Part shown: positions 9,745 through 17,348 of the stretch, in pieces | Numbering within the stretch: position 1 is the stretch's first letter | How the letters are laid out: each line of letters begins with the position of its first letter | Made by a program: the position numbers and the translations under genes | The notes under the pieces: model-generated | Databases searched by the model: none | What the model saw: the letters and a program-made list of their open reading frames with translations, nothing else | Told to the model about the DNA's origin: nothing | DNA from: Fen-999 sp964530115 | GTDB taxonomy: Bacteria > Pseudomonadota > Gammaproteobacteria > Burkholderiales > Rhodocyclaceae | Assembly (NCBI GenBank): GCA_964530115.1 | Contig: CAZGYD010000105.1 | Coordinates: 1-64,000 of the forward strand | Direction of reading: 5' to 3' | Length of the DNA stretch: 64,000 bases

Positions 9745-10068
9745 CTATCGTTTTTCGGTGGTCGATGGCTGCGAATGCCAGCCACGGAGGTCGTAGGGCG
9801 GAGGCATTCCGGGACGCGTGAAGGGCGTGTACCAGTGGCCCTGATCCTTCACGAATCTTTCGATGCTCTCGGGGACCGGTTTGCTCACGCCATGGAGGGC
9901 GTTCGGATCGGGCGCCGCCGCGGCGACCGTCGGCGCGCCGGCGGGCCGCTGCCAGGGCTCGATGCCGGCGATGCGGGGCGCGTCCGCGAGGGCCGGGCCG
10001 GCGAGCGCGAGCAGGACGAGGATGCCCGCGAACCGGCTGGTTGAAGCGTGTCTCGTTTCCGGGATCAT
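9745..10068 (-). CDS. Small exported protein of unknown function
   Basis: 107 residues with a clear signal peptide (hydrophobic 13-27, cleavage likely after A-L-A near 29). The mature part is short, proline-rich, without cysteine or haem motifs, and contains G-I-E-P-W-Q-R-P and H-W-Y-T-P-F. It ends 13 bp before the cytochrome start, so it belongs to the operon and may be a small partner of the cytochrome or the Met-rich protein. I do not recognise a family. Confidence 0.65.
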   Translation of the reverse strand: MIPETRHASTSRFAGILVLLALAGPALADAPRIAGIEPWQRPAGAPTVAAAAPDPNALHGVSKPVPESIERFVKDQGHWYTPFTRPGMPPPYDLRGWHSQPSTTEKR

Positions 10069-10085
10069 GGCCTTTGCCGCTCTCC

Positions 10086-10115
10086 AAAAAACGGGATGGG
10101 GCAAGCCCCATCCCG
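10086..10115 (-). terminator. Rho-independent terminator after the Met-rich gene
   Basis: A perfect 10-bp stem (10092-10101 with 10106-10115, loop CAAG or its complement) is followed on the minus strand by six T residues (complement of 10086-10091). It lies between the Met-rich gene and the rest of the operon. It would end most transcripts after the Met-rich gene and let a fraction read through, giving excess Met-rich protein over the enzyme subunits. Confidence 0.85.
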
Positions 10116-10136
10116 AACACCAGGCCGGGAGCCCGG

Positions 10137-10595
10137 TTATTTCTTGCCTTCCATGCCGGACATGCCCGACATGCCCTTCTGGCCGGACATTCCGGACATG
10201 CCGCTCATGCCGGACATACCCTTCTGGCCTTCCATGCCGGACATGCCGCTCATGCCCGACATCCCGGACATGCCTTGCTGGCCCGACATGCCGCTCATGC
10301 CGCTCATGCCCGACATGCCGCTCATGCCTTCCTGCTTCTGCTTCTTGGCCTTGCCCTTGCCTTCCATGCCCGACATCCCGGACATGCCCTGCTGACCGGA
10401 CATGCCGCTCATGCCGGACATCCCGGACATGCCTTTCTGGCCTTCCATGCCCGACATGCCGCTCATGCCCGACATCCCGGACATGCCTTTCTGGCCTTGC
10501 ATGCCGGACATGCCCGACATGCCGGCCTGGTCGGCTGCGAGCGCGGCGCCGGCGAATGACAGGGCGGTGGCGATGACGATGGACTTGATCTTCAT
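10137..10595 (-). CDS. Methionine-rich (MSG)n repeat exported protein
   Basis: 152 residues: signal peptide (cleavage after A-L-A near residue 20), then about 132 residues made almost only of M-S-G units broken by Q-K-G, Q-Q-G, M-E-G and one lysine-rich linker (K-G-K-A-K-K-Q-K-Q). By my count 32 methionines lie in the mature chain, about a quarter of it, with no Cys, His or aromatic residue. Such a chain should be disordered and periplasmic. Two roles fit: a sacrificial methionine sink for chlorine oxidants, as described for the Met-rich peptide MrpX of Azospira suillum, or soft-metal (copper/silver) binding. It heads the molybdoenzyme gene run behind a sigma-54 promoter. The repeat DNA is prone to slippage, so length may vary between strains. 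Confidence 0.85.
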   Translation of the reverse strand: MKIKSIVIATALSFAGAALAADQAGMSGMSGMQGQKGMSGMSGMSGMSGMEGQKGMSGMSGMSGMSGQQGMSGMSGMEGKGKAKKQKQEGMSGMSGMSGMSGMSGQQGMSGMSGMSGMSGMEGQKGMSGMSGMSGMSGQKGMSGMSGMEGKK

Positions 10596-10684
10596 TCAAT
10601 CCCCTTCGAAGGATGGAGTATTGCTCCGGCCACGTGCCGGTCCGAAGCGGGCCACGTTCGATGACGCCCACTCATCCTTCCCTT

Positions 10685-10700
10685 GGCAAGTAGCGTGCCC
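10685..10700 (-). promoter_or_regulatory. Sigma-54 promoter (-24/-12)
   Basis: The minus strand reads GGGCACGCTACTTGCC. It matches the -24/-12 consensus GGCACG-N4-TTGC at every fixed base with correct spacing. Transcription would start near 10674, about 80 bases before the Met-rich gene. A sigma-54 activator with its kinase is encoded at the far end of the same gene run, which makes autoregulated control of the module likely. Confidence 0.8.
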
Positions 10701-10854
10701 GAAGACATGGGGCGTACAACTCGTTGAAAAACTGCAGGAATGCCAAAGAGCGGCAACGGGCGCCGCCGCGGCCCGCCTGTCATTTTGACAGGCTCGGTTT
10801 TTTGCTTCTGGCCCAAGTCCTTGTTTTGATGCCGCATCCCGCCCTGACAGCTTG

Positions 10855-11520
10855 TCATGCGACTTCCGGCGGACGCAGCCAGCGGGAAAACCAGACGACG
10901 ATCTTCCGCGTCGCCTCGTCGAGCGTGCCGAGTTCCTCGAAGGCGTGCGAGGCACCGGCGACGATGGCCAGTTCCTTCGGGCAGGCGAGCACCTCGTGCG
11001 CCTGACGGTTGCGCTCCACCGTGTCCCGGTCCAGTTCGCCGACCACGAGGAGCAGGGGCATGGCGAGCGTCCTCAGCGGTTCGAGACCGGCGAGATCCGG
11101 CCGGCCGCTGCGGCAAGCCAGCGCCCGCAGCGCCGTTGTGCCTTCCGCTGCGACGCGGATCATCGCCGCCGCCGCGTCCTCGCGCGCGAGCATGCCAAGC
11201 GGCAGCGTCTGGAGCTCGCCATGCGCCGAGATCCACTCGAGCACGGCTTCGATGCGCGGCACGAGGCTGTGGGGGTGCCGCCAGGTGCCGGGCGCGTGGC
11301 GTTCTTCCTCGTGGGTGAGCAGCGCGACCTCCAGGGTCCCGAAGCCAGCGGCGACGAGCGCCTCGGCGATGAACGCGCTGCGCGAGGTGGCGAGCGTGCC
11401 GCTGCCGCGTTCGACGAGGACGACACAGCCGGCCGGCGCCGGCGGCAGGGCGAGCAGCCCGTCGAGCCAGCGGTCGCCGGCGCGGATCTGCACACTTTCA
11501 TGGCGCGGCTTCGTGCCCAT
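10855..11520 (-). CDS. Alpha/beta-hydrolase fold protein, nucleophile apparently lost
   Basis: 221 residues resembling the dienelactone-hydrolase-like group often found beside phosphoribosyltransferase domains. The acid and histidine of a triad are recognisable (V-G-E-L-D-R-D and G-A-S-H-A-F-E-E). The nucleophile elbow, normally G-A-S-T-G-A-A-A-A in relatives, here reads L-A-R-E-D-A-A-A-A with no serine or cysteine, and the usual H-G-S-G-S oxyanion segment reads E-R-G-S-G. It is therefore probably not a working serine hydrolase. It stands alone, divergent from the phn island. Confidence 0.7.
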   Translation of the reverse strand: MGTKPRHESVQIRAGDRWLDGLLALPPAPAGCVVLVERGSGTLATSRSAFIAEALVAAGFGTLEVALLTHEEERHAPGTWRHPHSLVPRIEAVLEWISAHGELQTLPLGMLAREDAAAAMIRVAAEGTTALRALACRSGRPDLAGLEPLRTLAMPLLLVVGELDRDTVERNRQAHEVLACPKELAIVAGASHAFEELGTLDEATRKIVVWFSRWLRPPEVA

Positions 11521-11550
11521 GCCGTCGATGATACCCGCGACGATGCCCGG

Positions 11551-11587
11551 CCGGCACCCGCCGGCGTGTTACGGCGGCTGAGTTTCA
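11551..11587 (+). repeat. Left 37-bp direct repeat flanking the phn island
   Basis: Identical over 37 bases to 22559-22595. It contains dispersed element copy 3 (11560-11586, plus orientation) plus about nine extra matching bases on its left side. It sits upstream of phnC. Confidence 0.9.
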
Positions 11588-11747
11588 CGAACCGGTGGCG
11601 CCAGGTTCGCCGGTGCCTTCCGGGCGATCCGATCGTGCGAGTGCGCGATCGGCCGACGAGCGACCAGCAAGGCTTCGCAGAAACGCAACGTATCCTTAAC
11701 CGTGCGCGCCTAGCATCCGCCGTCATCGCATTCCGCTGGGAGGAGCC

Positions 11748-12563
11748 ATGAACGCGATCCTGGTTAACCGACTGACCAAGACCTTCGGCGGCCGCCGCGC
11801 GCTCGACGATGTTTCGTTCTCGATCGCGCCTGGCGAAATGGTGGCGCTGATTGGCGCTTCCGGTTCCGGCAAATCGACGCTGCTGCGTCACCTTTCCGGC
11901 TTCGTCGCCGGCGACCAGGGTGTGGTCTCGATCCATGGACAATGCATCCAGCGTGACGGCAGGATCGTCCGGCAGGTTCGCAGCCTTCGCTCACAGATCG
12001 GTTTCATCTTCCAGCAGTTCAACCTGGTGGGCCGCCTGAACGTGCTCACCAATGTCCTGACCGGACAGCTCCACCGGATTCCCAGCTACCGCTCGCTCGT
12101 CCGCATCTTCACCCGCAGCGAGCGGGAGGCGGGCCTGCGTGCGCTTGCCGAGGTCGGCATGGCCGAGCGGGCCTGGCAGCGCGCCTCGACGCTCTCGGGG
12201 GGCCAGCAGCAACGGGTGGCCATCGCCCGGGCGCTGGTGCAGGGCGCGAAAGTGGTTCTCGCCGACGAACCGATCGCCTCGCTCGATCCCGAGTCGTCGC
12301 GCAAGGTCATGGAGATACTGACGCGCATCAACCGCGACCACGGCTGCGCCGTACTGGTGTCCTTGCACCAGGTCGAAGTGGCGCTGCGCTATTGCCCGCG
12401 CGTGATCGCCATGCGCGACGGTCAGGTCGTCTATGACGGCCCGGCCGGTGCGCTGACCGCCGCGTTCCTCGAAGAGCTGTACCGCAGCGATCCCGAAGGC
12501 GCATACGCGGGCGTTTCTGCTGCCGCCACCCCGGAACCCGCCGCCATGCCGTTGGCCGCGTAA
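11748..12563 (+). CDS. phnC: Phosphonate ABC transporter ATP-binding protein
   Basis: 271 residues. Walker A G-A-S-G-S-G-K-S-T at 36-44, ABC signature L-S-G-G-Q-Q-Q-R, Walker B V-V-L-A-D-E-P and an H-loop (S-L-H-Q-V) are all present. It powers phosphonate (or phosphite/phosphate ester) import with PhnD and PhnE just downstream. A GGGAGGAG site 5 bases before the ATG supports the start. It opens the phn island; the 160 bp between the flanking repeat and the ATG must hold its promoter, but I see no convincing Pho box there. Confidence 0.95.
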   Translation: MNAILVNRLTKTFGGRRALDDVSFSIAPGEMVALIGASGSGKSTLLRHLSGFVAGDQGVVSIHGQCIQRDGRIVRQVRSLRSQIGFIFQQFNLVGRLNVLTNVLTGQLHRIPSYRSLVRIFTRSEREAGLRALAEVGMAERAWQRASTLSGGQQQRVAIARALVQGAKVVLADEPIASLDPESSRKVMEILTRINRDHGCAVLVSLHQVEVALRYCPRVIAMRDGQVVYDGPAGALTAAFLEELYRSDPEGAYAGVSAAATPEPAAMPLAA

Positions 12564-12594
12564 CCCCCTGATTCCATCAAGGAGGCTCACTACC

Positions 12595-13575
12595 ATGATT
12601 CGCAAACTCTTTGCTTCCCTGCTCGTCGCCGGCGCCTGCAGTGCCACCGTGGCTGCCGAGCCGGTCGAAATCAACTTCGGCATCATCTCGACGGAATCGG
12701 CTGCCCATCTCAAGGCCGATTGGCAGCCCATCCTCGACGACATGGAAAAGAAGACCGGCTACAAGGTCAAGGGCTACTTCGCCAACGACTATGCCGGCAT
12801 CATCGAGGGCATGCGCTTCGGCAAGGTCCAGGTGGCCTGGCACGGTAACAAGTCGGGCATGGAGGCAGTCGACCGCGCTGGTGGTGAAGTATTCGCCAAG
12901 ATCACCTATGCCGACGGCTCGCCCGGTTACCACTCGCTGCTGGTCACCCACAAGGACAGCCCGTACAAGACGCTAGACGACGTGCTGAAACGCGGCAAGG
13001 AAATCAGCTACGGCGCCGGCGACCCGAATTCGACCTCGGGTACCCTGGTGCCCGGTTACTACCTGTATGCCATGAACGGCATCGACCCGAAGACCCACTA
13101 CAAGTCGATGCGGGTCGGCAATCACGAGTCGAATCTGATGGCGGCGGCCGCCAGGCAGGTCGACGTCGCGATCACCAATACCGAAACGTTCGAGAAGTTT
13201 TCGCGCCGGGAACCGGAGAAGGCGAAGAACATCCATATCATCTGGAAGTCGCCGCTGATTGCCACCGATCCCATCGTCTGGCGCGCCGATCTGCCGGCCG
13301 ACGTCAAGGCGAAGATCAAGGATTTCTTCTTGTCCTACGGCCGTGGCGACTCCCCGGAAGCCAAGCGCGAACTGGCCAACCTGAACAAGCTGACCTTCGG
13401 CGTGTTCAACGAGTCCAGCAACAAGCAGCTGCTGCCCTTCCGTCAACTCGAACTGTTCAAGGAAAAAGCCAAGGTCGAAGCCGACGACAAGCTCGACGAC
13501 GCGACGAAGCAAGCCAGGCTCGCCGAAATCGCCAAGAAGCTGGCTGCCTTGAACGACCAGCTCGCCGCCAAGTAA
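12595..13575 (+). CDS. phnD: Phosphonate ABC transporter substrate-binding protein
   Basis: 326 residues with a signal peptide ending at A-A-E near 22. The mature chain begins I-N-F-G-I-I-S-T-E-S and contains the family segments F-A-N-D-Y-A-G-I-I-E-G-M and V-A-W-H-G-N-K-S, which bind the phosphonate group, and G-A-G-D-P-N-S-T-S-G in the second lobe. Periplasmic receptor for PhnCE. A strong terminator follows directly, so this gene may be made in excess of the permease. Confidence 0.95.
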   Translation: MIRKLFASLLVAGACSATVAAEPVEINFGIISTESAAHLKADWQPILDDMEKKTGYKVKGYFANDYAGIIEGMRFGKVQVAWHGNKSGMEAVDRAGGEVFAKITYADGSPGYHSLLVTHKDSPYKTLDDVLKRGKEISYGAGDPNSTSGTLVPGYYLYAMNGIDPKTHYKSMRVGNHESNLMAAAARQVDVAITNTETFEKFSRREPEKAKNIHIIWKSPLIATDPIVWRADLPADVKAKIKDFFLSYGRGDSPEAKRELANLNKLTFGVFNESSNKQLLPFRQLELFKEKAKVEADDKLDDATKQARLAEIAKKLAALNDQLAAK

Positions 13576-13594
13576 CTCCTTCACACCTCCTTTC

Positions 13595-13620
13595 GGCCGG
13601 CCGTGAGGCCGGCCTTTTTA
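13595..13620 (+). terminator. Terminator/attenuator between phnD and phnE
   Basis: An 8-bp stem GGCCGGCC (13595-13602 with 13607-13614, loop GTGA) followed by TTTTTA. It ends only 4 bases before the phnE start, so the permease and later genes depend on read-through. This is a common way to make binding protein in excess. Confidence 0.85.
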
Positions 13621-13624
13621 CATC

Positions 13625-14428
13625 ATGCAAACCGCGACCCACGCAAAGACCCTCGATCCTGCCGGCGGCATCAGGCGGCCCGGTTTGCCGACCCTGTTGA
13701 TCTGGGGTCTCGCGCTCGGCTTTCTCTCCTGGTCCTGGCAGGGCGCCGAAATCCGGCCCATGGCCCTGCTCGGCGATTCGGCCAACATGGCCGAGTTCGC
13801 GGCCGGCTTCTTTCCTCCCGACTTCACCGACTGGCGCGCCTATGTGGCGGAGATGATCGTCACGGTGCACATCGCCGTCTGGGGCACGCTGCTGGCGGTG
13901 ATCTGCGCCGTGCCGTTCGGCCTGCTGTCGGCCTCGAACATCGCGCCGGCCTGGGTGCATCAGCCGGTGCGGCGGCTCATGGACGCCGCGCGCGCGATCA
14001 ACGAGATGGTCTTCGCCATGCTTTTCATCGTCGCGGTCGGCCTCGGGCCCTTCGCCGGTGTCCTGGCGCTCTGGGTCCATACCACGGGCACCCTGGCCAA
14101 GCTTTTTTCGGAGGCGGTCGAGGCGATCGATCCGCAGCCGGTGGAAGGCATCCGCGCCACCGGCGCCAACGCCCTCGAGGAAATCGTCTATGGCGTCATC
14201 CCGCAGGTCATGCCGCTCTGGGTCTCGTATTCGCTCTACCGGTTCGAGTCCAACGTGCGCTCGGCTTCGGTGGTCGGCATGGTCGGTGCGGGCGGCATCG
14301 GCGTCATCCTCTACGAGGTGATCCGCAGCTTCCAGTACGCGCAGACGACTGCAGTGATGCTGATCATCATCGCCTTTGTCACCGTCATCGACCTGGTTTC
14401 GGCGCGGATCCGCAAGGCACTGATATGA
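13625..14428 (+). CDS. phnE: Phosphonate ABC transporter permease
   Basis: 267 residues with several hydrophobic segments (about 25-43, 70-95, 115-150, 210-250). The EAA loop that docks PhnC reads near E-A-I-D-P-Q-P-V-E-G-I-R-A-T-G-A-N, with a glycine at the usual spacing. Inner-membrane channel for PhnCDE. The next gene starts inside its stop codon (ATGA). Confidence 0.93.
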   Translation: MQTATHAKTLDPAGGIRRPGLPTLLIWGLALGFLSWSWQGAEIRPMALLGDSANMAEFAAGFFPPDFTDWRAYVAEMIVTVHIAVWGTLLAVICAVPFGLLSASNIAPAWVHQPVRRLMDAARAINEMVFAMLFIVAVGLGPFAGVLALWVHTTGTLAKLFSEAVEAIDPQPVEGIRATGANALEEIVYGVIPQVMPLWVSYSLYRFESNVRSASVVGMVGAGGIGVILYEVIRSFQYAQTTAVMLIIIAFVTVIDLVSARIRKALI

Positions 14429-14889
14429 GCGACGAACCGGCTCTTCGGCTCCGTCCGGCCACCGAGTTCGAGTTGCCGCTGCTCGCCGCCATCCTCGGTG
14501 AGATGGATGCCGGTAAGCCAATCCCGCTCGACGTGCTGCGCGCCCGCTGGCGGGCGATGCAGCGCCACCCGGATTACCTCTGCTACTTCGCCGAAGCCGG
14601 TGGCACGGTGGTCGGCACGCTGTCGATGATCGTCTTCCCGGTGCTCTCGGGCGCCGTCGGCGTCGAGGCGGTGGTCGAGTCGGTGGTCATCCGCCCGCCG
14701 TTCCGCGGCCGCGGCTACGGCCGCGCCATGATCCGCGAGGCGATCGCACTTGCCGCGGACAAGGGCGCCTACAAACTGGCGCTGTCGAGCAGCCTGCGCC
14801 GCGAGGATGCGCATCGTTTCTACGAGAGCCTCGGCTTCACCCGTCACGGCTACAGCTTCAGCATCGACACGGCGCATTACCATGGCTGA
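14425..14889 (+). CDS. GNAT acetyltransferase, PhnO-like
   Basis: 154 residues with the GNAT fold; the acetyl-CoA loop is R-G-R-G-Y-G-R-A preceded by V-V-I-R-P-P-F, and the end reads R-F-Y-E-S-L-G-F. Within a C-P lyase cluster this position is usually PhnO, which N-acetylates aminoalkylphosphonates and so protects the cell or prepares substrates for C-P lyase; sequence similarity alone does not prove the substrate. It overlaps phnE by 4 bp. Its last codons and stop are made by a dispersed element copy. Confidence 0.75.
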   Translation: MSDEPALRLRPATEFELPLLAAILGEMDAGKPIPLDVLRARWRAMQRHPDYLCYFAEAGGTVVGTLSMIVFPVLSGAVGVEAVVESVVIRPPFRGRGYGRAMIREAIALAADKGAYKLALSSSLRREDAHRFYESLGFTRHGYSFSIDTAHYHG

Positions 14890-14894
14890 GTTTC
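14871..14894 (+). repeat. Dispersed GAGTTTC element, copy 4 (gene junction)
   Basis: The left part is GGCGCATTACC, then ATGGCTGAGTTTC. It provides the last residues and TGA of the GNAT gene and, in another frame, the ATG-GCT-GAG-TTT start of the next gene. Confidence 0.85.
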
Positions 14895-15544
14895 GTCATG
14901 TCGAGGCGATGAACGTCCCGGCGGCCGTGCGCCTGAGTTCCGAGCCGGCCCTCGCCGCGGATGCCGTGATCGTGGACAGCCACTTCGGCGCATACACGGA
15001 GGTCGGAAACTCCACGCGCGTCGAGGACAGCACGCTCGATGCCTACAGCTATCTCGGCCACCACTGCGAGGTGATGGGCGCGGACATCGGCAGGTTCGCC
15101 AACATCGCCTCGATGGTACGCATCAATCCAGGCTTCCATCCGATGGAGCGACCCTGCCAGCATCACATCCTCTATCGCCGCAGCAGGTACGGGCTAGGTG
15201 AGGACGATGCCGATTTCTTCCACTGGCGGCGTCTTCAGCGCGTGGCCATCGGCCACGATGTCTGGATCGGACATGGCGCGGTGATCATGCCCGGCGTGAG
15301 CATCGGCAACGGTGCGGTGATCGGCAGCGGTAGTGTCGTCACCCGTGATGTGCCGTCGGTCGCCATCGTTGCCGGCGCGCCGGCGCAGACGATCCGGGCC
15401 CGCTTCCCGGCGGCCATTGCCCGGGCCATCGAGCGGGTGGCCTGGTGGAACTGGGACCACGAGACACTCCTCGCGCGGCTCGACGATCTGAGCGATCTGC
15501 GGCGCTTCCTCGCCCGCTACGCATCCCCGCCAACAGCCGGCTGA
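14882..15544 (+). CDS. Hexapeptide-repeat transferase of the phn cluster
   Basis: 220 residues of left-handed beta-helix type, with repeated [I/V]-G-x-x-[A/V] hexapeptides (V-A-I-G-H-D-V-W-I-G-H-G-A-V-I and following) and the C-terminal G-A-P-A-Q-T-I-R. It belongs to the acyltransferase group regularly found in phosphonate clusters (DapH/PhnT-like); the acceptor is not known. The start ATG overlaps the GNAT gene by 8 bp and lies in a dispersed element, so the first residues (M-A-E-F) are element-derived. Confidence 0.85.
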   Translation: MAEFRHVEAMNVPAAVRLSSEPALAADAVIVDSHFGAYTEVGNSTRVEDSTLDAYSYLGHHCEVMGADIGRFANIASMVRINPGFHPMERPCQHHILYRRSRYGLGEDDADFFHWRRLQRVAIGHDVWIGHGAVIMPGVSIGNGAVIGSGSVVTRDVPSVAIVAGAPAQTIRARFPAAIARAIERVAWWNWDHETLLARLDDLSDLRRFLARYASPPTAG

Positions 15545-15601
15545 ACAGGCGGCTGGCGCCTCGCGGGCACGATGGCCGGCTCGGCGGCCATGTGCCGCCG
15601 T

Positions 15602-16759
15602 TCAGGAATGGAGCCGTCTGGCATCGGCGAGATGGACGATGCGGCCGTTGCTGACGGTGGCGATCAGCCGTGGAAACTCCGGGTCGTCGAGATTCACCAC
15701 GATGAAGTCCGCGCGCTTGCCCGGCGCCAGGATGCCGCGGTCGCCGAGGCCGAGCGCAGCGGCGGGGTTGCGGGAGACGAGCTGCCAGGCGCGTTCCAGC
15801 GGCAGTCTTCCCGTGGCGGCGAGGCGGCAGGCCGCATGCATGGGCGCCGGGTAGTAATAATCGGAAGCGAGGATGCGGCAGACGCCCTCGGCGGCGAGAT
15901 CGGCAGCGCGCGGCGCGCCGACGTGGCTGCCGCCGCGCAGCACGTTGGGCGCGCCGCAGACCACCGTGGCGCCCTGGTACGCGGCATGTTCGGCAACCTC
16001 CCGGTCAAGCGGAAACTCCGCGATCTTGCAGCCATGTCCCCAGTAGAAGTCGCGCACCTCGATCGTGTCATCGTCGTGTGAGGCCATCGGCACGCCGAGC
16101 CTGCGCGCCGCGCTTGCCAGGCGGCCGATCAAGGCCGGAACCTCGTCGGCGCGGGCCGCGGCAGCACCGAGCCTGGCCTCGAAGTCTGCGATTCCGGTCT
16201 GGGCGCGGGCGGCCCACTCCTGCCACTTGTGGGGCTTGCGCCTCATGCTGGAAAGGTGGTCGTTGAAGGCAAGGACGCCGATGCGTCCGGCCTCCATCCA
16301 GGCGACGGCCTCCGCTTCGCCATCGATGTGGTGGCATTCGAAGCGCAGATGGATCCGGTGGTCGACGAGGCAATGCGGTCGAAGTGCGTCCAGTGCGGCC
16401 ATCAGGCCACGAAAGGTCTCGGTACCGCGCAGGCCGCCTTCCCAGGACAGCGTGATGCCGTGGAACGCCGTGGTGATGCCGTTGGCGGCAAGCTGCCGGT
16501 CGGTGTCGATGAGCGCGAGCCGTGGCGGGAAGCGCACTTCGGGCCGAGGCATGACCTGGCGTTCGAATGCGTCGCCATGAATGTCGATGATGCCGGGCAG
16601 GACGACGCAGCCTCGGGCATCGAGCCAGCGGCCCCATTCCGGTGCATCGACCAGTTCGCCCTCGGCCAGATGCAGGGGGCCGTCGTCCCAGACTTCCTCG
16701 CGGAGGACTTTGCCCCGGTGAACCGAAGTCAGCGGTGCGTTCTTTGCCGGTTCGAACAT
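15602..16759 (-). CDS. Second PhnM-like amidohydrolase
   Basis: 385 residues. Amidohydrolase-fold protein related to PhnM, the diphosphatase acting on ribose 1-methylphosphonate 5-triphosphate. Family segments are present: V-L-P-G-I-I-D-I-H-G-D-A-F-E, F-H-G-I-T, H-L-R-F-E, M-A-S-H-D-D-D, G-A-P-N-V-L-R-G-G-S-H and A-S-D-Y-Y-Y-P. It differs from the canonical PhnM at 21420 (for example L-H-C-D-A and C-A-D-Y there), so it is a separate subgroup and not a recent copy. It is encoded against the other phn genes and shares a divergent control region with phnG. Confidence 0.85.
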   Translation of the reverse strand: MFEPAKNAPLTSVHRGKVLREEVWDDGPLHLAEGELVDAPEWGRWLDARGCVVLPGIIDIHGDAFERQVMPRPEVRFPPRLALIDTDRQLAANGITTAFHGITLSWEGGLRGTETFRGLMAALDALRPHCLVDHRIHLRFECHHIDGEAEAVAWMEAGRIGVLAFNDHLSSMRRKPHKWQEWAARAQTGIADFEARLGAAAARADEVPALIGRLASAARRLGVPMASHDDDTIEVRDFYWGHGCKIAEFPLDREVAEHAAYQGATVVCGAPNVLRGGSHVGAPRAADLAAEGVCRILASDYYYPAPMHAACRLAATGRLPLERAWQLVSRNPAAALGLGDRGILAPGKRADFIVVNLDDPEFPRLIATVSNGRIVHLADARRLHS

Positions 16760-16821
16760 GCTCGTGCGTCCATCCGATGCTGCTCAGGCTAGCAGCCTGC
16801 CTTTACAGGCGCGTGTCTGCG

Positions 16822-16839
16822 CATTCACGAAAACGTCAC
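16822..16839 (+). promoter_or_regulatory. Possible Pho box between phnM2 and phnG
   Basis: CATTCAC and ACGTCAC are spaced by four bases, an 11-bp period as in tandem PhoB heptamers (consensus CTGTCAC); each half matches 5 of 7. It lies in the 139-bp divergent region, where phosphate-starvation control would be expected. Confidence 0.35.
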
Positions 16840-16898
16840 GGGCCGACGCAACAATCCGCAGCCATGCCCCTCGCCCAGAATCCGGCAAGGTTTCCACG

Positions 16899-17348
16899 AT
16901 GATCGACCCCGCCGATCGCCGCGCCGCGCTCGGTCTGCTCGCACGCAGTCCCGCCGTTCTGCTCGCCGAGCGCGTGGCGGCGCTCGGCGAGCTGCCCGCC
17001 TTCATCTGGCTGCGCCGGCCGGAGACCGGCACATTGATGCTGCGCGGGCGCATCGGTGGTGACGGAGAAATCTTCAACCTCGGCGAGGCGACCCTGACGC
17101 GGTGCGTGCTGCGGACCGGCGACGGCGCCGTGGGCGTCGGTACCGTGCTCGGCCGCGATACCGCCAAGGCCGAGCGCGTCGCGCTGTGCGATGCCTTGCT
17201 GCAAGGTGCGGTCACGGCGGCCCGAGTCCGCCGGGAAGTGCTCGAACCCCTGGCCGAAGCCGAGCGGCAGCGTCTTGGGCGGGAGGCCGCGGAAACGGCG
17301 GCGAGCCGCGTCGACTTCTTCACACTGGTGCGCGGCGAGGATCGCTGA
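16899..17348 (+). CDS. phnG: C-P lyase core subunit PhnG
   Basis: 149 residues, the usual size. Family features include A-E-R-V-A-A-L-G-E-L-P, L-R-R-P-E-T-G-T-L-M-L-R-G-R and F-N-L-G-E-A-T-L-T-R-C near mid-protein. PhnG is part of the PhnGHIJ core and of the nucleosidase step with PhnI. The stop overlaps phnH by one base. Confidence 0.92.
   Translation: MIDPADRRAALGLLARSPAVLLAERVAALGELPAFIWLRRPETGTLMLRGRIGGDGEIFNLGEATLTRCVLRTGDGAVGVGTVLGRDTAKAERVALCDALLQGAVTAARVRREVLEPLAEAERQRLGREAAETAASRVDFFTLVRGEDR

Noticed and set aside
10137..10595. The short repeated DNA units of the Met-rich gene as a CRISPR or minisatellite array
   Set aside because: Units are codon-length (ATG-AGC/TCC-GGC) in one open frame with a signal peptide and good start; there are no spacers.
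10840..10860. TGACAGCTTGTCAT as a Pho box for phnC
   Set aside because: It lies about 900 bp from phnC, inside and just past the end of a minus-strand gene, and the spacing of halves is wrong.
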